Source: Sporichthyaceae bacterium
GTDB taxonomy: Bacteria > Actinomycetota > Actinomycetes > JACCUZ01
Direction: 5' to 3'
NCBI GenBank assembly: GCA_013698395.1
Contig: JACCUZ010000121.1
Location: forward strand, 1 to 29,196
DNA: 29,196 nt
Shown here: positions 16,098 through 23,568 of the stretch, in pieces
Layout of the letters: each line of letters begins with the position of its first letter
Position numbering within the stretch: position 1 is the stretch's first letter
Translations under genes and position numbers: made by a program
Notes under the pieces: generated by a model
Told to the model about the DNA's origin: nothing
Database searches by the model: none
Seen by the model: the letters and a program-made list of their open reading frames with translations, nothing else

Positions 16098-17098
16098 TGG
16101 TCGCCTCCCAACGGAGTGGCGTAGATGTCGGAGAAGACCTCATCCACGGAGGCGATCGGTCCTGCCTCCGCGAACTCCATGGCGGCGACGATCTCGGCCT
16201 CGATCTCTCGCTCCAGTGACTCGGTGACATCGCCCGCGACGCCGGCGGCGGAAAGCCGAATTTTCTCCAGCAGGAGCGGATCCCGCGCATGCCAGCGCTG
16301 CTCCTCCTCGCGGTCGCGGTAGGTACTCGGGTCGCCCCGGGAGTGGCCCAGGAAACGGTATGTCTCGACACCGAGCAACGTGGGCCCTTCTCCTCGGCGA
16401 GCCCGTGACACTGCCTGGTCGGCCGCCTCGCGAACCGCAAGCACGTCCTGGCCGTCGACGTCGACACCGATGATGCCGTAGCCCTCGGCCTTGCGTGCGA
16501 CACTCGGCTGAGCCGTGGCTCGCTCCCATGGCAACGACATGGCGTAGTGATTGTTCTCAATGACGAAGACCACCGGCAATCCGCGAACGGCGGCGAAGTT
16601 CACCGCCTCGTGGAAGATGCCTTCCGTTGTGGCGCCATCCCCGAAGAAGGACACCGCCACCCTGGACTGCCCCGTCAGTGAGCTCCAGAGGGCCGCGCCG
16701 GTCGCGATCGGGATATGCCCACCGACGATCGCATTCGAACCCAGGTGACCGATGGATGCATCGACCAAGTGCATCGAGCTGCCACGACCGCGGCAGGCGC
16801 CGGTCTCGCGACCCATGAGCTCCGCCATGAGGGCACTCATGGCACCTCCTCGGGCCAGGAAATGTCCGTGCCCCCGGTGAGTACTGGTGACGTAGTCCTC
16901 CGGACGGAGCACATCGCATACCCCAACCGCGACCGCCTCCTGGCCGATGCTGACGTGGCACATCGTGCTGGACAAGCGGTTCTGAAGGAGCAGTTCCAAG
17001 ATCCGCTCCTCAGCTCGGCGGATCCTCACCATCCCGCGGTAGAGCCGCACCAGCGTTGAAACGTCGACGATTCTGGTGTCCTGATCAAAGACGGACAT
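16094..17098 (-). CDS. TPP-dependent dehydrogenase E1 alpha subunit (acetoin dehydrogenase type)
   Basis: A 334-residue E1 alpha. The TPP/Mg motif begins GDGATTEGIFHEAVNFAA and ends with the Asn pair in FVIENNHYAMS. STHRGHGHFLARGG, the GRGSSMHLVDASIG loop and ETYRFLGHSRGDPSTYR are the other family marks. AcoA and PdhA share these; the AELMGRETGACRGRG stretch favours the AcoA group. The ATG is preceded by GAGGTGG, and the first 14 bases overlap the end of the FGGY kinase gene, which ties the enzyme to that kinase. Together with E1 beta it should perform decarboxylation of a 2-oxo acid or thiamine-dependent cleavage of an alpha-hydroxyketone. The lack of E2 and E3 genes nearby is unusual. Confidence 0.92.
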   Translation of the reverse strand: MSVFDQDTRIVDVSTLVRLYRGMVRIRRAEERILELLLQNRLSSTMCHVSIGQEAVAVGVCDVLRPEDYVTSTHRGHGHFLARGGAMSALMAELMGRETGACRGRGSSMHLVDASIGHLGSNAIVGGHIPIATGAALWSSLTGQSRVAVSFFGDGATTEGIFHEAVNFAAVRGLPVVFVIENNHYAMSLPWERATAQPSVARKAEGYGIIGVDVDGQDVLAVREAADQAVSRARRGEGPTLLGVETYRFLGHSRGDPSTYRDREEEQRWHARDPLLLEKIRLSAAGVAGDVTESLEREIEAEIVAAMEFAEAGPIASVDEVFSDIYATPLGGDQ

Positions 17099-18635
17099 GC
17101 TCGACCACCTCGTGCATCAATTGCCGCATCGCATCGAACGACGCGACGTACCTGTCGAAGTAGAACTGGTAGGCGGCGTGGTTCACGGCGTCCGGATGGA
17201 TCTCGCGCTCGACGTGAACCATCGCCCGAGCCGCCGTCGCCACGTCTGGGTAGATGTCGCCGGCGACTGAGGCGAGGATGCCGGCACCTAGGCTGACGGC
17301 CTCCGGTACCGCCGTGATCGTGATGGGAAGGTTCGACACGTCGGCGTGGATCTGCATCCACAGATCGCTCTTGATCGCGCCTCCGCAGGCGACGACGTCG
17401 TCGATCTGATGCCCGCAGGAGGCGAACGTGCGGAAGATGTTTTCGGTCCCGAAGCAGACGGCTTCGATCAGCGCGCGATAGATGTGTGCCGGCGTATGCC
17501 CGAGGCTGAGCCCCCAGATCATGCCGCGGGCGTCGGCATCGACGTAGGGCGTCCGATTTCCCTGCCAGAAGTCCAGTGCGAGGACACCGTCGCACCCTGG
17601 CGGGATGCGCTTCGCCTGCTCCTGCAGCACGCGGAAGACCCGGTCGGGCGGGATCGCACCGGTCGAGAAGTGTTCACCGCTGCAGAGGTTCCGGAACCAG
17701 CTGATCACGGAGCCCGTGGAGACCTGGCCCCCCTCGATCGTGTAGTGCCCGGGAACGACCGCGTCTGTGTATGCGCCGAACATGCCAGGCGCGTAGCTCG
17801 GCGTCTCCGTCTGCGCCAGGTGCAGGTGCGAGGAGCCGGTGATCAGTGCGGCCCGCCCCGGGGAGATGACGTTGAGACCCACCATCCCGACGAAGGCATC
17901 GGCCCCGCCTTCGGCGACCGGCGTCCCAGGCAGCAGGCCGAGCTCGTCAGCCGCCTGGGAGGTCAGCGTTCCCAGCGGGCCGCCCATGTCGACCACCCGG
18001 GCCGGCAGCTTCTCGACGAGGTCAGGCAGTCCCACTGCGGAGAACAACGTGGCCGGCCAGCCACCGGCCGCACGGTCGTAGTAGCCCCGGATGGAAGCGG
18101 TGTTGATGCTCACCGCCCACTCCCCGGTCAGCCGGTAGCCCAGCCAGTCGGTGAATTCCAGGATGTGGGCAGCGCGCTCGTAGGTACCGGGCTCGTGGTC
18201 GGCCAGCCACAGCACCTTGCTCAGCAGCCACTCGGCCGAGATCTTGGTGTACCCGCTGTACTTCAGTGCGGGATCACCCGTTTGCGCAATGCGACCCGCC
18301 TCTTGGGAGGCACGGACGTCCATCCAGATAAGCGCGGGCCGCAGTGGTTCCCCTGCGGCATCGGTGGTCACCACCGTGCAACTGGTGCATGCAACCGCGA
18401 TGCCACGGATGTCGGCCACGTCGACCCGGCTCAGGCTCACCGCCTCACGAGTCGCCGCCACAGCAGCCGCCCACCAGTCCTGCGGATCCTGCTCGGCCCA
18501 ACCCGGACGCGCATGAACCGTCCGGTAAGGCGCCCGTGCGAAAGCGACCTGCCGACCAGCGGTGTCGAAAACGGCCGCGCGCATGGCCTCAGTGCCGCCG
18601 TCGAGGCCGAGGACATACCGCCCTCTGTCCTGCAT
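17085..18635 (-). CDS. FGGY-family carbohydrate kinase (ribulokinase-like branch)
   Basis: A 516-residue FGGY kinase. The N-terminal phosphate loop is GLDGGTEAMRAAVFD, the substrate strand is ALIWMDVRASQEA, the catalytic base is D246 in EGGADAFVGMVGL, and the C-terminal domain has DFWQGNRTPYVDADARG plus VVACGGAIKSDLWMQIHADV. The GGADAF and GNRTPYVD forms resemble ribulokinase/ribitol-type kinases rather than the xylulokinase-like enzyme at 12396-13898. The ATG at 18635 is taken because it gives the standard N-terminus; no strong ribosome-binding site precedes it, and a longer in-frame start at 18713 would add unrelated sequence running across the palindromic control region. It is the first gene of operon B, so its phosphorylated product is the likely E1 substrate. 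Confidence 0.9.
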   Translation of the reverse strand: MQDRGRYVLGLDGGTEAMRAAVFDTAGRQVAFARAPYRTVHARPGWAEQDPQDWWAAAVAATREAVSLSRVDVADIRGIAVACTSCTVVTTDAAGEPLRPALIWMDVRASQEAGRIAQTGDPALKYSGYTKISAEWLLSKVLWLADHEPGTYERAAHILEFTDWLGYRLTGEWAVSINTASIRGYYDRAAGGWPATLFSAVGLPDLVEKLPARVVDMGGPLGTLTSQAADELGLLPGTPVAEGGADAFVGMVGLNVISPGRAALITGSSHLHLAQTETPSYAPGMFGAYTDAVVPGHYTIEGGQVSTGSVISWFRNLCSGEHFSTGAIPPDRVFRVLQEQAKRIPPGCDGVLALDFWQGNRTPYVDADARGMIWGLSLGHTPAHIYRALIEAVCFGTENIFRTFASCGHQIDDVVACGGAIKSDLWMQIHADVSNLPITITAVPEAVSLGAGILASVAGDIYPDVATAARAMVHVEREIHPDAVNHAAYQFYFDRYVASFDAMRQLMHEVVEHVRL

Positions 18636-18660
18636 GCTGGGCTTGACTAGGTCAGTAGAT

Positions 18661-18678
18661 CTTGCACACTTGTGCAAG
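18661..18678. promoter_or_regulatory. 18-base inverted repeat, candidate SorC operator 1
   Basis: CTTGCACACTTGTGCAAG has two perfect 8-base arms (CTTGCACA and TGTGCAAG) around CT. It lies 26 bases upstream of the kinase start of operon B, in the 122-base gap after the ALDH7 gene, where promoter and operator are expected. The SorC regulator encoded at the end of operon B is the natural candidate to bind it. Binding is inferred, not shown. Confidence 0.55.
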
Positions 18679-18689
18679 GCACCGGGAAT

Positions 18690-18699
18690 CTGTGCACAG
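18690..18699. promoter_or_regulatory. Second palindrome, candidate SorC operator 2
   Basis: CTGTGCACAG is a perfect 10-base palindrome flanked by GGAAT and TTCC, which nearly extend the symmetry. It repeats the TGTGCA half-site of the 18-base repeat, and its centre lies 25 bases from that repeat's centre. Two spaced sites would suit a tetrameric SorC protein. Confidence 0.4.
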
Positions 18700-18757
18700 T
18701 TCCACACTGGCATTCCCCGGGAGGGCAGTCAACAGGGGTCGGTCGGCCTCCTCGACC

Positions 18758-20305
18758 TCAGACGGGGAACTCGACGCCCTGGGCGAGAGGCAGCTCCCCG
18801 CTGTAGTTGACGGTGTTCGTGGCCCGGCGCATGTAGGCCTTCCACGAGTCCGAGCCGGACTCGCGACCGCCGCCGGTCTCCTTCTGGCCGCCGAACGCTC
18901 CACCGATCTCCGCACCCGACGTGCCGATGTTCACGTTGACGATGCCGCAGTCCGAGCCGTCCGCCGCCAGGAAGCGCTCGGCCTCGGCCTGGTCGCCGGT
19001 GAAGATGCTCGAGGCGAGCCCCTGCGGCACGGCGTTGTGCAGGCTGATCGCCTCGCGTAGGTCGCGGTAGGTCAGGACGTGCAGGAGAGGCGCGAACGTC
19101 TCCCGGCGTACGACGTCGGCCTGCCGGGGCAGCCGCACGACGGCGGGGGTGACGTAGAACGCGTCCGGGCCCTCCTCGGCGAGCCGCCGCTCCCCGCCCA
19201 CGAGGACCTCGCCCCCGCTGGAGCGCACGTCCTCGAGAGCGGTGACCAACGAGTCGTACGCGGCCCGGTTGACCAGCGGGCCGACCAGCGTCGAGGGGTC
19301 GAAGGGGTTGCCGACCGGGAGCCGGCGGTATGCCTCGACCACGCGCCCGACGAGGTCGTCCACCACGTCCTCGTGGGCGATGAGCCGGCGCATCGTCGTG
19401 CACCGCTGCCCCGCGGTCCCTGCCGCCCCGAAGACGATCCCGCGGGTGGCGAGGCCGAGGTTCGCCGTCGGTGTCACCACAGCCCCGTTGTTGCCGCCGA
19501 GCTCGAGCAGGGTCTGGCCCAGCCGACCGGCGACGCGCTGAGCGACGTCCCGCCCCATCCGCACCGACCCGGTCGCGCTCACCAAGGCGACATCGGGGTG
19601 CTCGACCAGCGGGCGGGCCGTCGTCGCGTCCCCGACCAGCACCTGGTTCAGGTGTGCGGGTGCGCCCGTCTCGGCCGCCGCCCGGTCGAGCAGCGCGCTG
19701 CAGGCCAGAGCCGTGAGAGGCGTGAGCTCCGACGGCTTCCATACGACGGGGTCACCGCAGACGAGGGCGATCGCAGCGTTCCACGACCAGACGGCCACGG
19801 GGAAGTTGAAAGCGGTCACGACCCCGACGACCCCGAGGGGGTGCCAGGTCTCCATCAGGCGGTGGCCCGGACGCTCAGAAGGCATGGTCCGCCCGTAGAG
19901 CTGCCGGGAGAGGCCGACGGCGAAGTCGCAGACGTCGACCATCTCCTGCACCTCGCCGCGCGCCTCCGAGCGGATCTTGCCGACCTCGATCGTCACCAGG
20001 TCCGCCAGCGCGTCCTGATGTTCACCCAGCAGCTCACCGAGCCGCTTCACCAGCGCTCCTCGAGCAGGGGCCGGTGTTGTGCGCCAGGCCAGGAACGCCG
20101 CGTGCGCGCGTTCCACCGCGCGTTCGACGTCTCCGTCGGCGGCCCAGGAGACCGGGAGGAGGTCGTCGCCGGTGATCGGGGATCGCGACCACTGGTCGCC
20201 AGAGAGGAGGGACTCGTCGACACCGCATGCGTGCAGCGATCGTCGGGCCAGGTCGCTCAGCTCCGCGGTCTTGGGAAGGGCAGGCCGGCTGATGGCAGCA
20301 GTCAC
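18758..20305 (-). CDS. amaB: ALDH7 family aminoadipate-semialdehyde (piperideine-6-carboxylate) dehydrogenase
   Basis: A 515-residue aldehyde dehydrogenase. The cofactor Lys is K190 (VVWKPSELTP), the general-base Glu is E268 (LLELGGNNGAVV), and the nucleophile is C302 (GQRCTTMRRL). The ending FGGQKETGGGRESGSDSWKA with NTVNYS is typical of ALDH7 (antiquitin, AmaB, PcD). These enzymes oxidise alpha-aminoadipate semialdehyde, in equilibrium with piperideine-6-carboxylate, to 2-aminoadipate in lysine catabolism. The GTG at 20305 is fixed by a GTGA overlap with the hglS stop. The adjacent hglS acts two steps later in the same pathway, which strongly supports the assignment. The aminotransferase between them is not in the window. 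Confidence 0.9.
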   Translation of the reverse strand: MTAAISRPALPKTAELSDLARRSLHACGVDESLLSGDQWSRSPITGDDLLPVSWAADGDVERAVERAHAAFLAWRTTPAPARGALVKRLGELLGEHQDALADLVTIEVGKIRSEARGEVQEMVDVCDFAVGLSRQLYGRTMPSERPGHRLMETWHPLGVVGVVTAFNFPVAVWSWNAAIALVCGDPVVWKPSELTPLTALACSALLDRAAAETGAPAHLNQVLVGDATTARPLVEHPDVALVSATGSVRMGRDVAQRVAGRLGQTLLELGGNNGAVVTPTANLGLATRGIVFGAAGTAGQRCTTMRRLIAHEDVVDDLVGRVVEAYRRLPVGNPFDPSTLVGPLVNRAAYDSLVTALEDVRSSGGEVLVGGERRLAEEGPDAFYVTPAVVRLPRQADVVRRETFAPLLHVLTYRDLREAISLHNAVPQGLASSIFTGDQAEAERFLAADGSDCGIVNVNIGTSGAEIGGAFGGQKETGGGRESGSDSWKAYMRRATNTVNYSGELPLAQGVEFPV

Positions 20306-21612
20306 GCCGAGAGCGTACGCAGCGCGACGTCCCACGACGCCTGTCGTTGGGCGGCGTAGAGCTCGAACAGGTCATGCACCGGCCGCTGCAGCACGCCGGC
20401 CAGCCATCCCGCATCACGCTGCGACCCGGGTTGCGACCGGTCGCTGTCGTCGTCACGCCCGAGGTTGGAGCGGAAGATCCCGGCGGCCGAGCGAGGCAGG
20501 AAGTCCTCGTACACGACCGGATGCAGGATCACCCAGCCGCCGTCGACGAGGGCGGCGAGGTCGCCGAGCGGCGGCCTCTGCCGCGGTCGCTGCGGGCGCG
20601 CGGTGACCGTGTAGAAGGCCAGGTCGTTCACCGCCAGGTCCCGCTCGGTGCGGGGAAGGTCGGCCACGCCCGTCGCGTCGAACCGTTGCCGCCCGGCCGA
20701 GGTCAGCGCGACTCCCCGCGCCTCGACCTCGCCGAAGCGGACCCGGAGGGCGCCCCGCTCGACCCTGCCGTCCGGACCGCGGAACCACCGCGGCTCGGCC
20801 AGCGCCCGGAACGAGGTCTGGCGCAGCAGGACCGCCGGACCATCGACCCGCGGCGGTCCCTGGATCTCGTCGATCATCTCCACGCCGGCGGCCTGCATCC
20901 GCTCGTACAGCAGGTCGATGTCGAGGACCCGGGGGGTCAGATGGTTGATGTGGGTGGTGGTCACACCGGCGATGTCGGCCGCGACGCCGGAGACCTGCTC
21001 GAGTCGCTCATACCACGCACGGTCGATCGGCTCGGCCGACAACGAGAACGCGTCGACGGCCAGGTCGAGAAACCGGTCGGCCTCGGCTTCCGGGAGAGCC
21101 CCGTCGGCCTCGGCTCGCTCGGCCAAGGAGAGCAGCTCTGGCGAGAAGAGCTGCCGCCGGCCGAGGAAGCGCTCCACATCGTGCTGCAGGTCGGCAGGGA
21201 AGAACCGGCGGTCGTCGGTCGTGAGCACCGAGACGAATACCCGGAACGGGTTCGCCGCCAGCTCGGTTGCATCGAGCGGGCGAAACGCCGTGGACACCAC
21301 CGGCACCGAGGCGGCGCCGGCATCACGCAGGTCGTAGAAGCCGACCGGGTGCATGCCCATCGCGGCGAAGAGCTGCCCGACCTCGCGCAGCTCCGCGACC
21401 GTGCCCACCCGGATCGCGCCGTGCCGCTCGGCGGTGACCCGCTCCAGGCTGCCGAGCCGCTCGGCGTCCGGATCACCGGCAACCACGTCGTAGTTCACCT
21501 GCGCCGCGACGTCGACGAGGGTGCGGTAGGCGGGCACCTCACCGCCGTACATCGTGGAGAGCCGTGCCGCGAACGCCGCCCGCAGCTGCGTCGAGCTCAG
21601 TTCCTGCGGCAT
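20302..21612 (-). CDS. hglS: 2-oxoadipate dioxygenase/decarboxylase (HglS, DUF1338)
   Basis: A 436-residue HglS/YdcJ-type protein (vicinal-oxygen-chelate fold). Expected metal and substrate residues are seen as H64 and R68 in RHGAIRVG and H224 in THINHLTPR, with a plausible Glu ligand in the later RFGEVEARG segment. In Pseudomonas putida HglS turns 2-oxoadipate, O2 and Fe(II) into D-2-hydroxyglutarate and CO2, ending the D-lysine/aminoadipate route. Its gene overlaps the ALDH7 gene by four bases, so both are co-translated. The first 16 bases overlap the end of the DUF1206 membrane protein gene. The assignment rests on remembered family sequence plus context. Confidence 0.9.
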   Translation of the reverse strand: MPQELSSTQLRAAFAARLSTMYGGEVPAYRTLVDVAAQVNYDVVAGDPDAERLGSLERVTAERHGAIRVGTVAELREVGQLFAAMGMHPVGFYDLRDAGAASVPVVSTAFRPLDATELAANPFRVFVSVLTTDDRRFFPADLQHDVERFLGRRQLFSPELLSLAERAEADGALPEAEADRFLDLAVDAFSLSAEPIDRAWYERLEQVSGVAADIAGVTTTHINHLTPRVLDIDLLYERMQAAGVEMIDEIQGPPRVDGPAVLLRQTSFRALAEPRWFRGPDGRVERGALRVRFGEVEARGVALTSAGRQRFDATGVADLPRTERDLAVNDLAFYTVTARPQRPRQRPPLGDLAALVDGGWVILHPVVYEDFLPRSAAGIFRSNLGRDDDSDRSQPGSQRDAGWLAGVLQRPVHDLFELYAAQRQASWDVALRTLSA

Positions 21613-22361
21613 GAGCTCATTCTCGCCTCAGTCACCTGCCTGGGCCGGTCGTGGACCGCGGCGAGGACGAGCAGCACCCCCAACGGTGCGACGCATGCTG
21701 CGCGCGCGGCGATCGCCAACCCACCGAGGTAGCGGGTCGCCCGCCGTGACCGCGGGCTCAGCTCGGACGTCCGGAGACTGGCGGTGAAGCCGCCGCGCAC
21801 GGCGAGGTAGGTCTGCCAGGCGCTGACGGCTACGACCAGGACCCCGATGACGACCAGCACCCATCGACCGGCCGGAGCCGCCAGCAGGCGTGCCGTCATC
21901 GAGTCCTGCTGCTTCTGAGAACCCGCACTGCGGTCACCGAGCAAGAACCTCGTCGTCACGGCCGCCATGCCGAGATAGAAGCCGCCCTGGCCAGCGGTCG
22001 TGAGCCTGCAGGCTCGCGACACGGAGCGGTCGCCGAGGGCGCCGGCGAACCGGGCGAGCGCGAAGGCCACGAACCCGGCGACTGCCGCCACCAGTGCAAG
22101 AGCGCCCAGTGGCGTGCCCGCCACGGCGCGCAGCGCGCCGTTGGCGTTGGCCTGACCGACTCCGGCCGGCTGACCCGCCGCGACTCGGAAGGAGAGGTAG
22201 GAAAGGACCAGGTAGAAGACGGCTCGGGCCACCAGCCCAAGACGGGCTGCCCACCGCAGGCCGAGGCTGCGACGTACGCGCTGCAACCAGGACGAGGCCC
22301 TGTCTCCGCGGTCGGAGACAGGACCTCGTCGGATGCGGGGCCTATCGGCCCGATCGGTCAC
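21597..22361 (-). CDS. DUF1206 membrane protein
   Basis: A 254-residue polytopic protein with about six hydrophobic segments arranged as the repeating DUF1206 unit. Examples are ARLGLVARAVFYLVLSYLSF, then LRAVAGTPLGALALVAAVAG, and RWVLVVIGVLVVAVSAWQTY later on. The function of the family is unknown. The GTG at 22361 overlaps the stop of the PRC-barrel gene (GTGA). However, the region coding for residues 11-24 is a near-perfect hairpin that looks like a terminator, and the first roughly 30 residues are polar, unlike the rest. A later start is possible, but the next GTG would cut into the first helix. Its 3' end overlaps hglS by 16 bases. Confidence 0.85.
   Translation of the reverse strand: MTDRADRPRIRRGPVSDRGDRASSWLQRVRRSLGLRWAARLGLVARAVFYLVLSYLSFRVAAGQPAGVGQANANGALRAVAGTPLGALALVAAVAGFVAFALARFAGALGDRSVSRACRLTTAGQGGFYLGMAAVTTRFLLGDRSAGSQKQQDSMTARLLAAPAGRWVLVVIGVLVVAVSAWQTYLAVRGGFTASLRTSELSPRSRRATRYLGGLAIAARAACVAPLGVLLVLAAVHDRPRQVTEARMSSCRRN
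22291..22330 (-). terminator. Strong stem-loop just after the PRC-barrel gene, inside the DUF1206 5' end
   Basis: Arms 22291-22308 and 22313-22330 pair over 17 of 18 positions (single C/A mismatch at 22298/22323) around a CGGT loop. It begins 28 bases after the stop of the PRC-barrel/DUF2382 gene on the minus strand. No U-tract follows, but actinobacterial terminators often lack one. It may end or reduce transcription into DUF1206, or it may be coding sequence with secondary structure. Confidence 0.5.
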
Positions 22362-23122
22362 CGGGTCGTGCGGGACCTGTCATCGGTCACGTCGACGCCC
22401 TCGGCGTCGCCGCGCTCCTTGCGGACATCCTCGGTCACCTGGTGGTCCTCGGTCTCCACGTCCTTGGTGACGCGGACCCGCTCGACCGGCACCGTCTCCT
22501 TCGCCACGACCGGACGCTCCTCGGTCAGCGTGACCTCGTGCTCCTCCTCGGAGAGGTCAGGCCCCGACATCCCGTCGCCCCGGTTGGCGTCGGTGATCGG
22601 CTCAGTCTCGAGCCGGGCCTTCTCCTTCTTCACCGGCACGGTGACCTGCTGCTTCTCGGTCTCCACCCACTTGCGCAGGCGGGCCTTGCCAGCCGTGACC
22701 GTCTCCGTGCCTGCATGCAGGCGCTCCTCGGAGCGGGTCATCGCGTCATCGGTGTTCGGACCGGAGACGTCCTTGCCGGCAGGGCCGGAGTCGGACCGGG
22801 ACTCGGAGTAGTCCAGCCCGTAGTAGCGGTAGAGCTCGACCTCCTCGGCCTGGTCGAGGTGGCCGCCATCGGCGGAGACGTTCGGGGCGTCCTTGATCTT
22901 GTCCCTGTCGTAGGGCACCCGGATCTCACCGCCGGTCGTCTCGGCCTGCGCCAGGGGGACGAAGCTCTCGCTCGACCCGAAGAGACCGGTGTTCACGGTC
23001 GCCCACTCGGGCTGGCCGGTCTGGTCGTCCAGATAGATCTGGCCGACCTTGCCGATCTTGCTCCCGGCGGGGTCGATGAGCTGCGAGCCCATCAGGTCAC
23101 GTACCTGGTCCTGCGTGATCAT
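22358..23122 (-). CDS. PRC-barrel and DUF2382 stress-type protein
   Basis: A 254-residue soluble acidic protein. Residues 1-75 form a PRC-barrel (LMGSQLIDPAGSKIGKVGQI, YLDDQTGQPEWATV, SFVPLAQAE, IRVPYDRDKIKDAP). After a Ser/Asp/Gly linker, residues about 130-245 form a DUF2382 (YsnF/AvaK) domain with the repeated V-x-E pattern RSEERLHAGTETVTAGKARL, VEVPVKKEKARLETEP-like strands, and VTLTEERPVVAKETVPVERV. This pairing is common in actinobacteria and often linked to stress induction, but its biochemical role is unknown. The ATG at 23122 has GGAG upstream; an open frame to 23191 is not family sequence. It is co-translated with the DUF1206 gene by a GTGA overlap. Confidence 0.9.
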   Translation of the reverse strand: MITQDQVRDLMGSQLIDPAGSKIGKVGQIYLDDQTGQPEWATVNTGLFGSSESFVPLAQAETTGGEIRVPYDRDKIKDAPNVSADGGHLDQAEEVELYRYYGLDYSESRSDSGPAGKDVSGPNTDDAMTRSEERLHAGTETVTAGKARLRKWVETEKQQVTVPVKKEKARLETEPITDANRGDGMSGPDLSEEEHEVTLTEERPVVAKETVPVERVRVTKDVETEDHQVTEDVRKERGDAEGVDVTDDRSRTTR

Positions 23123-23220
23123 TTGCTGTCTCCATCTCGGTGTCTGCTGTGGTTGTGTGCGGGTGTCCGTCCGTCTTGGCCGGTGGGCCACGGCGGAAAC
23201 GTGTCCAGCGAATTGGCTTG

Positions 23221-23508
23221 TCAGCTCGTCCGTTGCTTTTCGGCGCGCATCCTCAGCAGCTGCTCGCAGCGGCGGCAGTCAGCGGCATTGCTGCCCCGGA
23301 ACTCCAGGCTGAGGAACATGAACCAGCCGGTGACCGGCTCGCCGCACAGCGCCGTCCGCATCTGCACCGACTCGTCCCTGCCCGACGGTACGGCGTGGCG
23401 CACCCCGAGCGGGACGTAGCCGCCGGAGCGCTCCCTGCGCGCATCGACGCCCATCGGGCTGGGACCTGGTCGACGGGACGCTGCGGCGACGACGTAGGGC
23501 GGGAACAC
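23221..23508 (-). CDS. Small actinobacterial protein with C..CxxC pattern, unknown function
   Basis: A 95-residue protein of unknown function. The start is GTG at 23508, with GGAGG five bases upstream, which is the main evidence that it is real. The C-terminal half has a Cys in MRTALCGEPV, an aromatic stretch WFMFLSLEF, and a CRRC pair near the end (AADCRRCEQLL). The spacing Cys, Trp/Phe, CxxC recalls short actinobacterial hypothetical proteins that may bind zinc; this is only a resemblance. It lies 98 bases upstream of the PRC-barrel gene on the same strand and is divergent from the sigma factor gene. Confidence 0.6.
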   Translation of the reverse strand: MFPPYVVAAASRRPGPSPMGVDARRERSGGYVPLGVRHAVPSGRDESVQMRTALCGEPVTGWFMFLSLEFRGSNAADCRRCEQLLRMRAEKQRTS

Positions 23509-23568
23509 GCCTGCCTCCTCGAGGACGAACTTCGGTTGTCCTCAGGTAGACGTCTTCGGCCCACCGGC

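Noticed and set aside
12396..18635. The locus as a classical AI-2 (lsr) uptake and processing operon
   Set aside because: The transporter and SorC regulator are Lsr-like, but neither FGGY kinase looks like LsrK, and there is no LsrF or LsrG. AI-2 remains only one of several possible ligands.
17346..18650. 434-codon plus-strand open frame opposite the second FGGY kinase
   Set aside because: Composition is that of an antisense shadow and no motif is visible, while the minus strand encodes a complete kinase.
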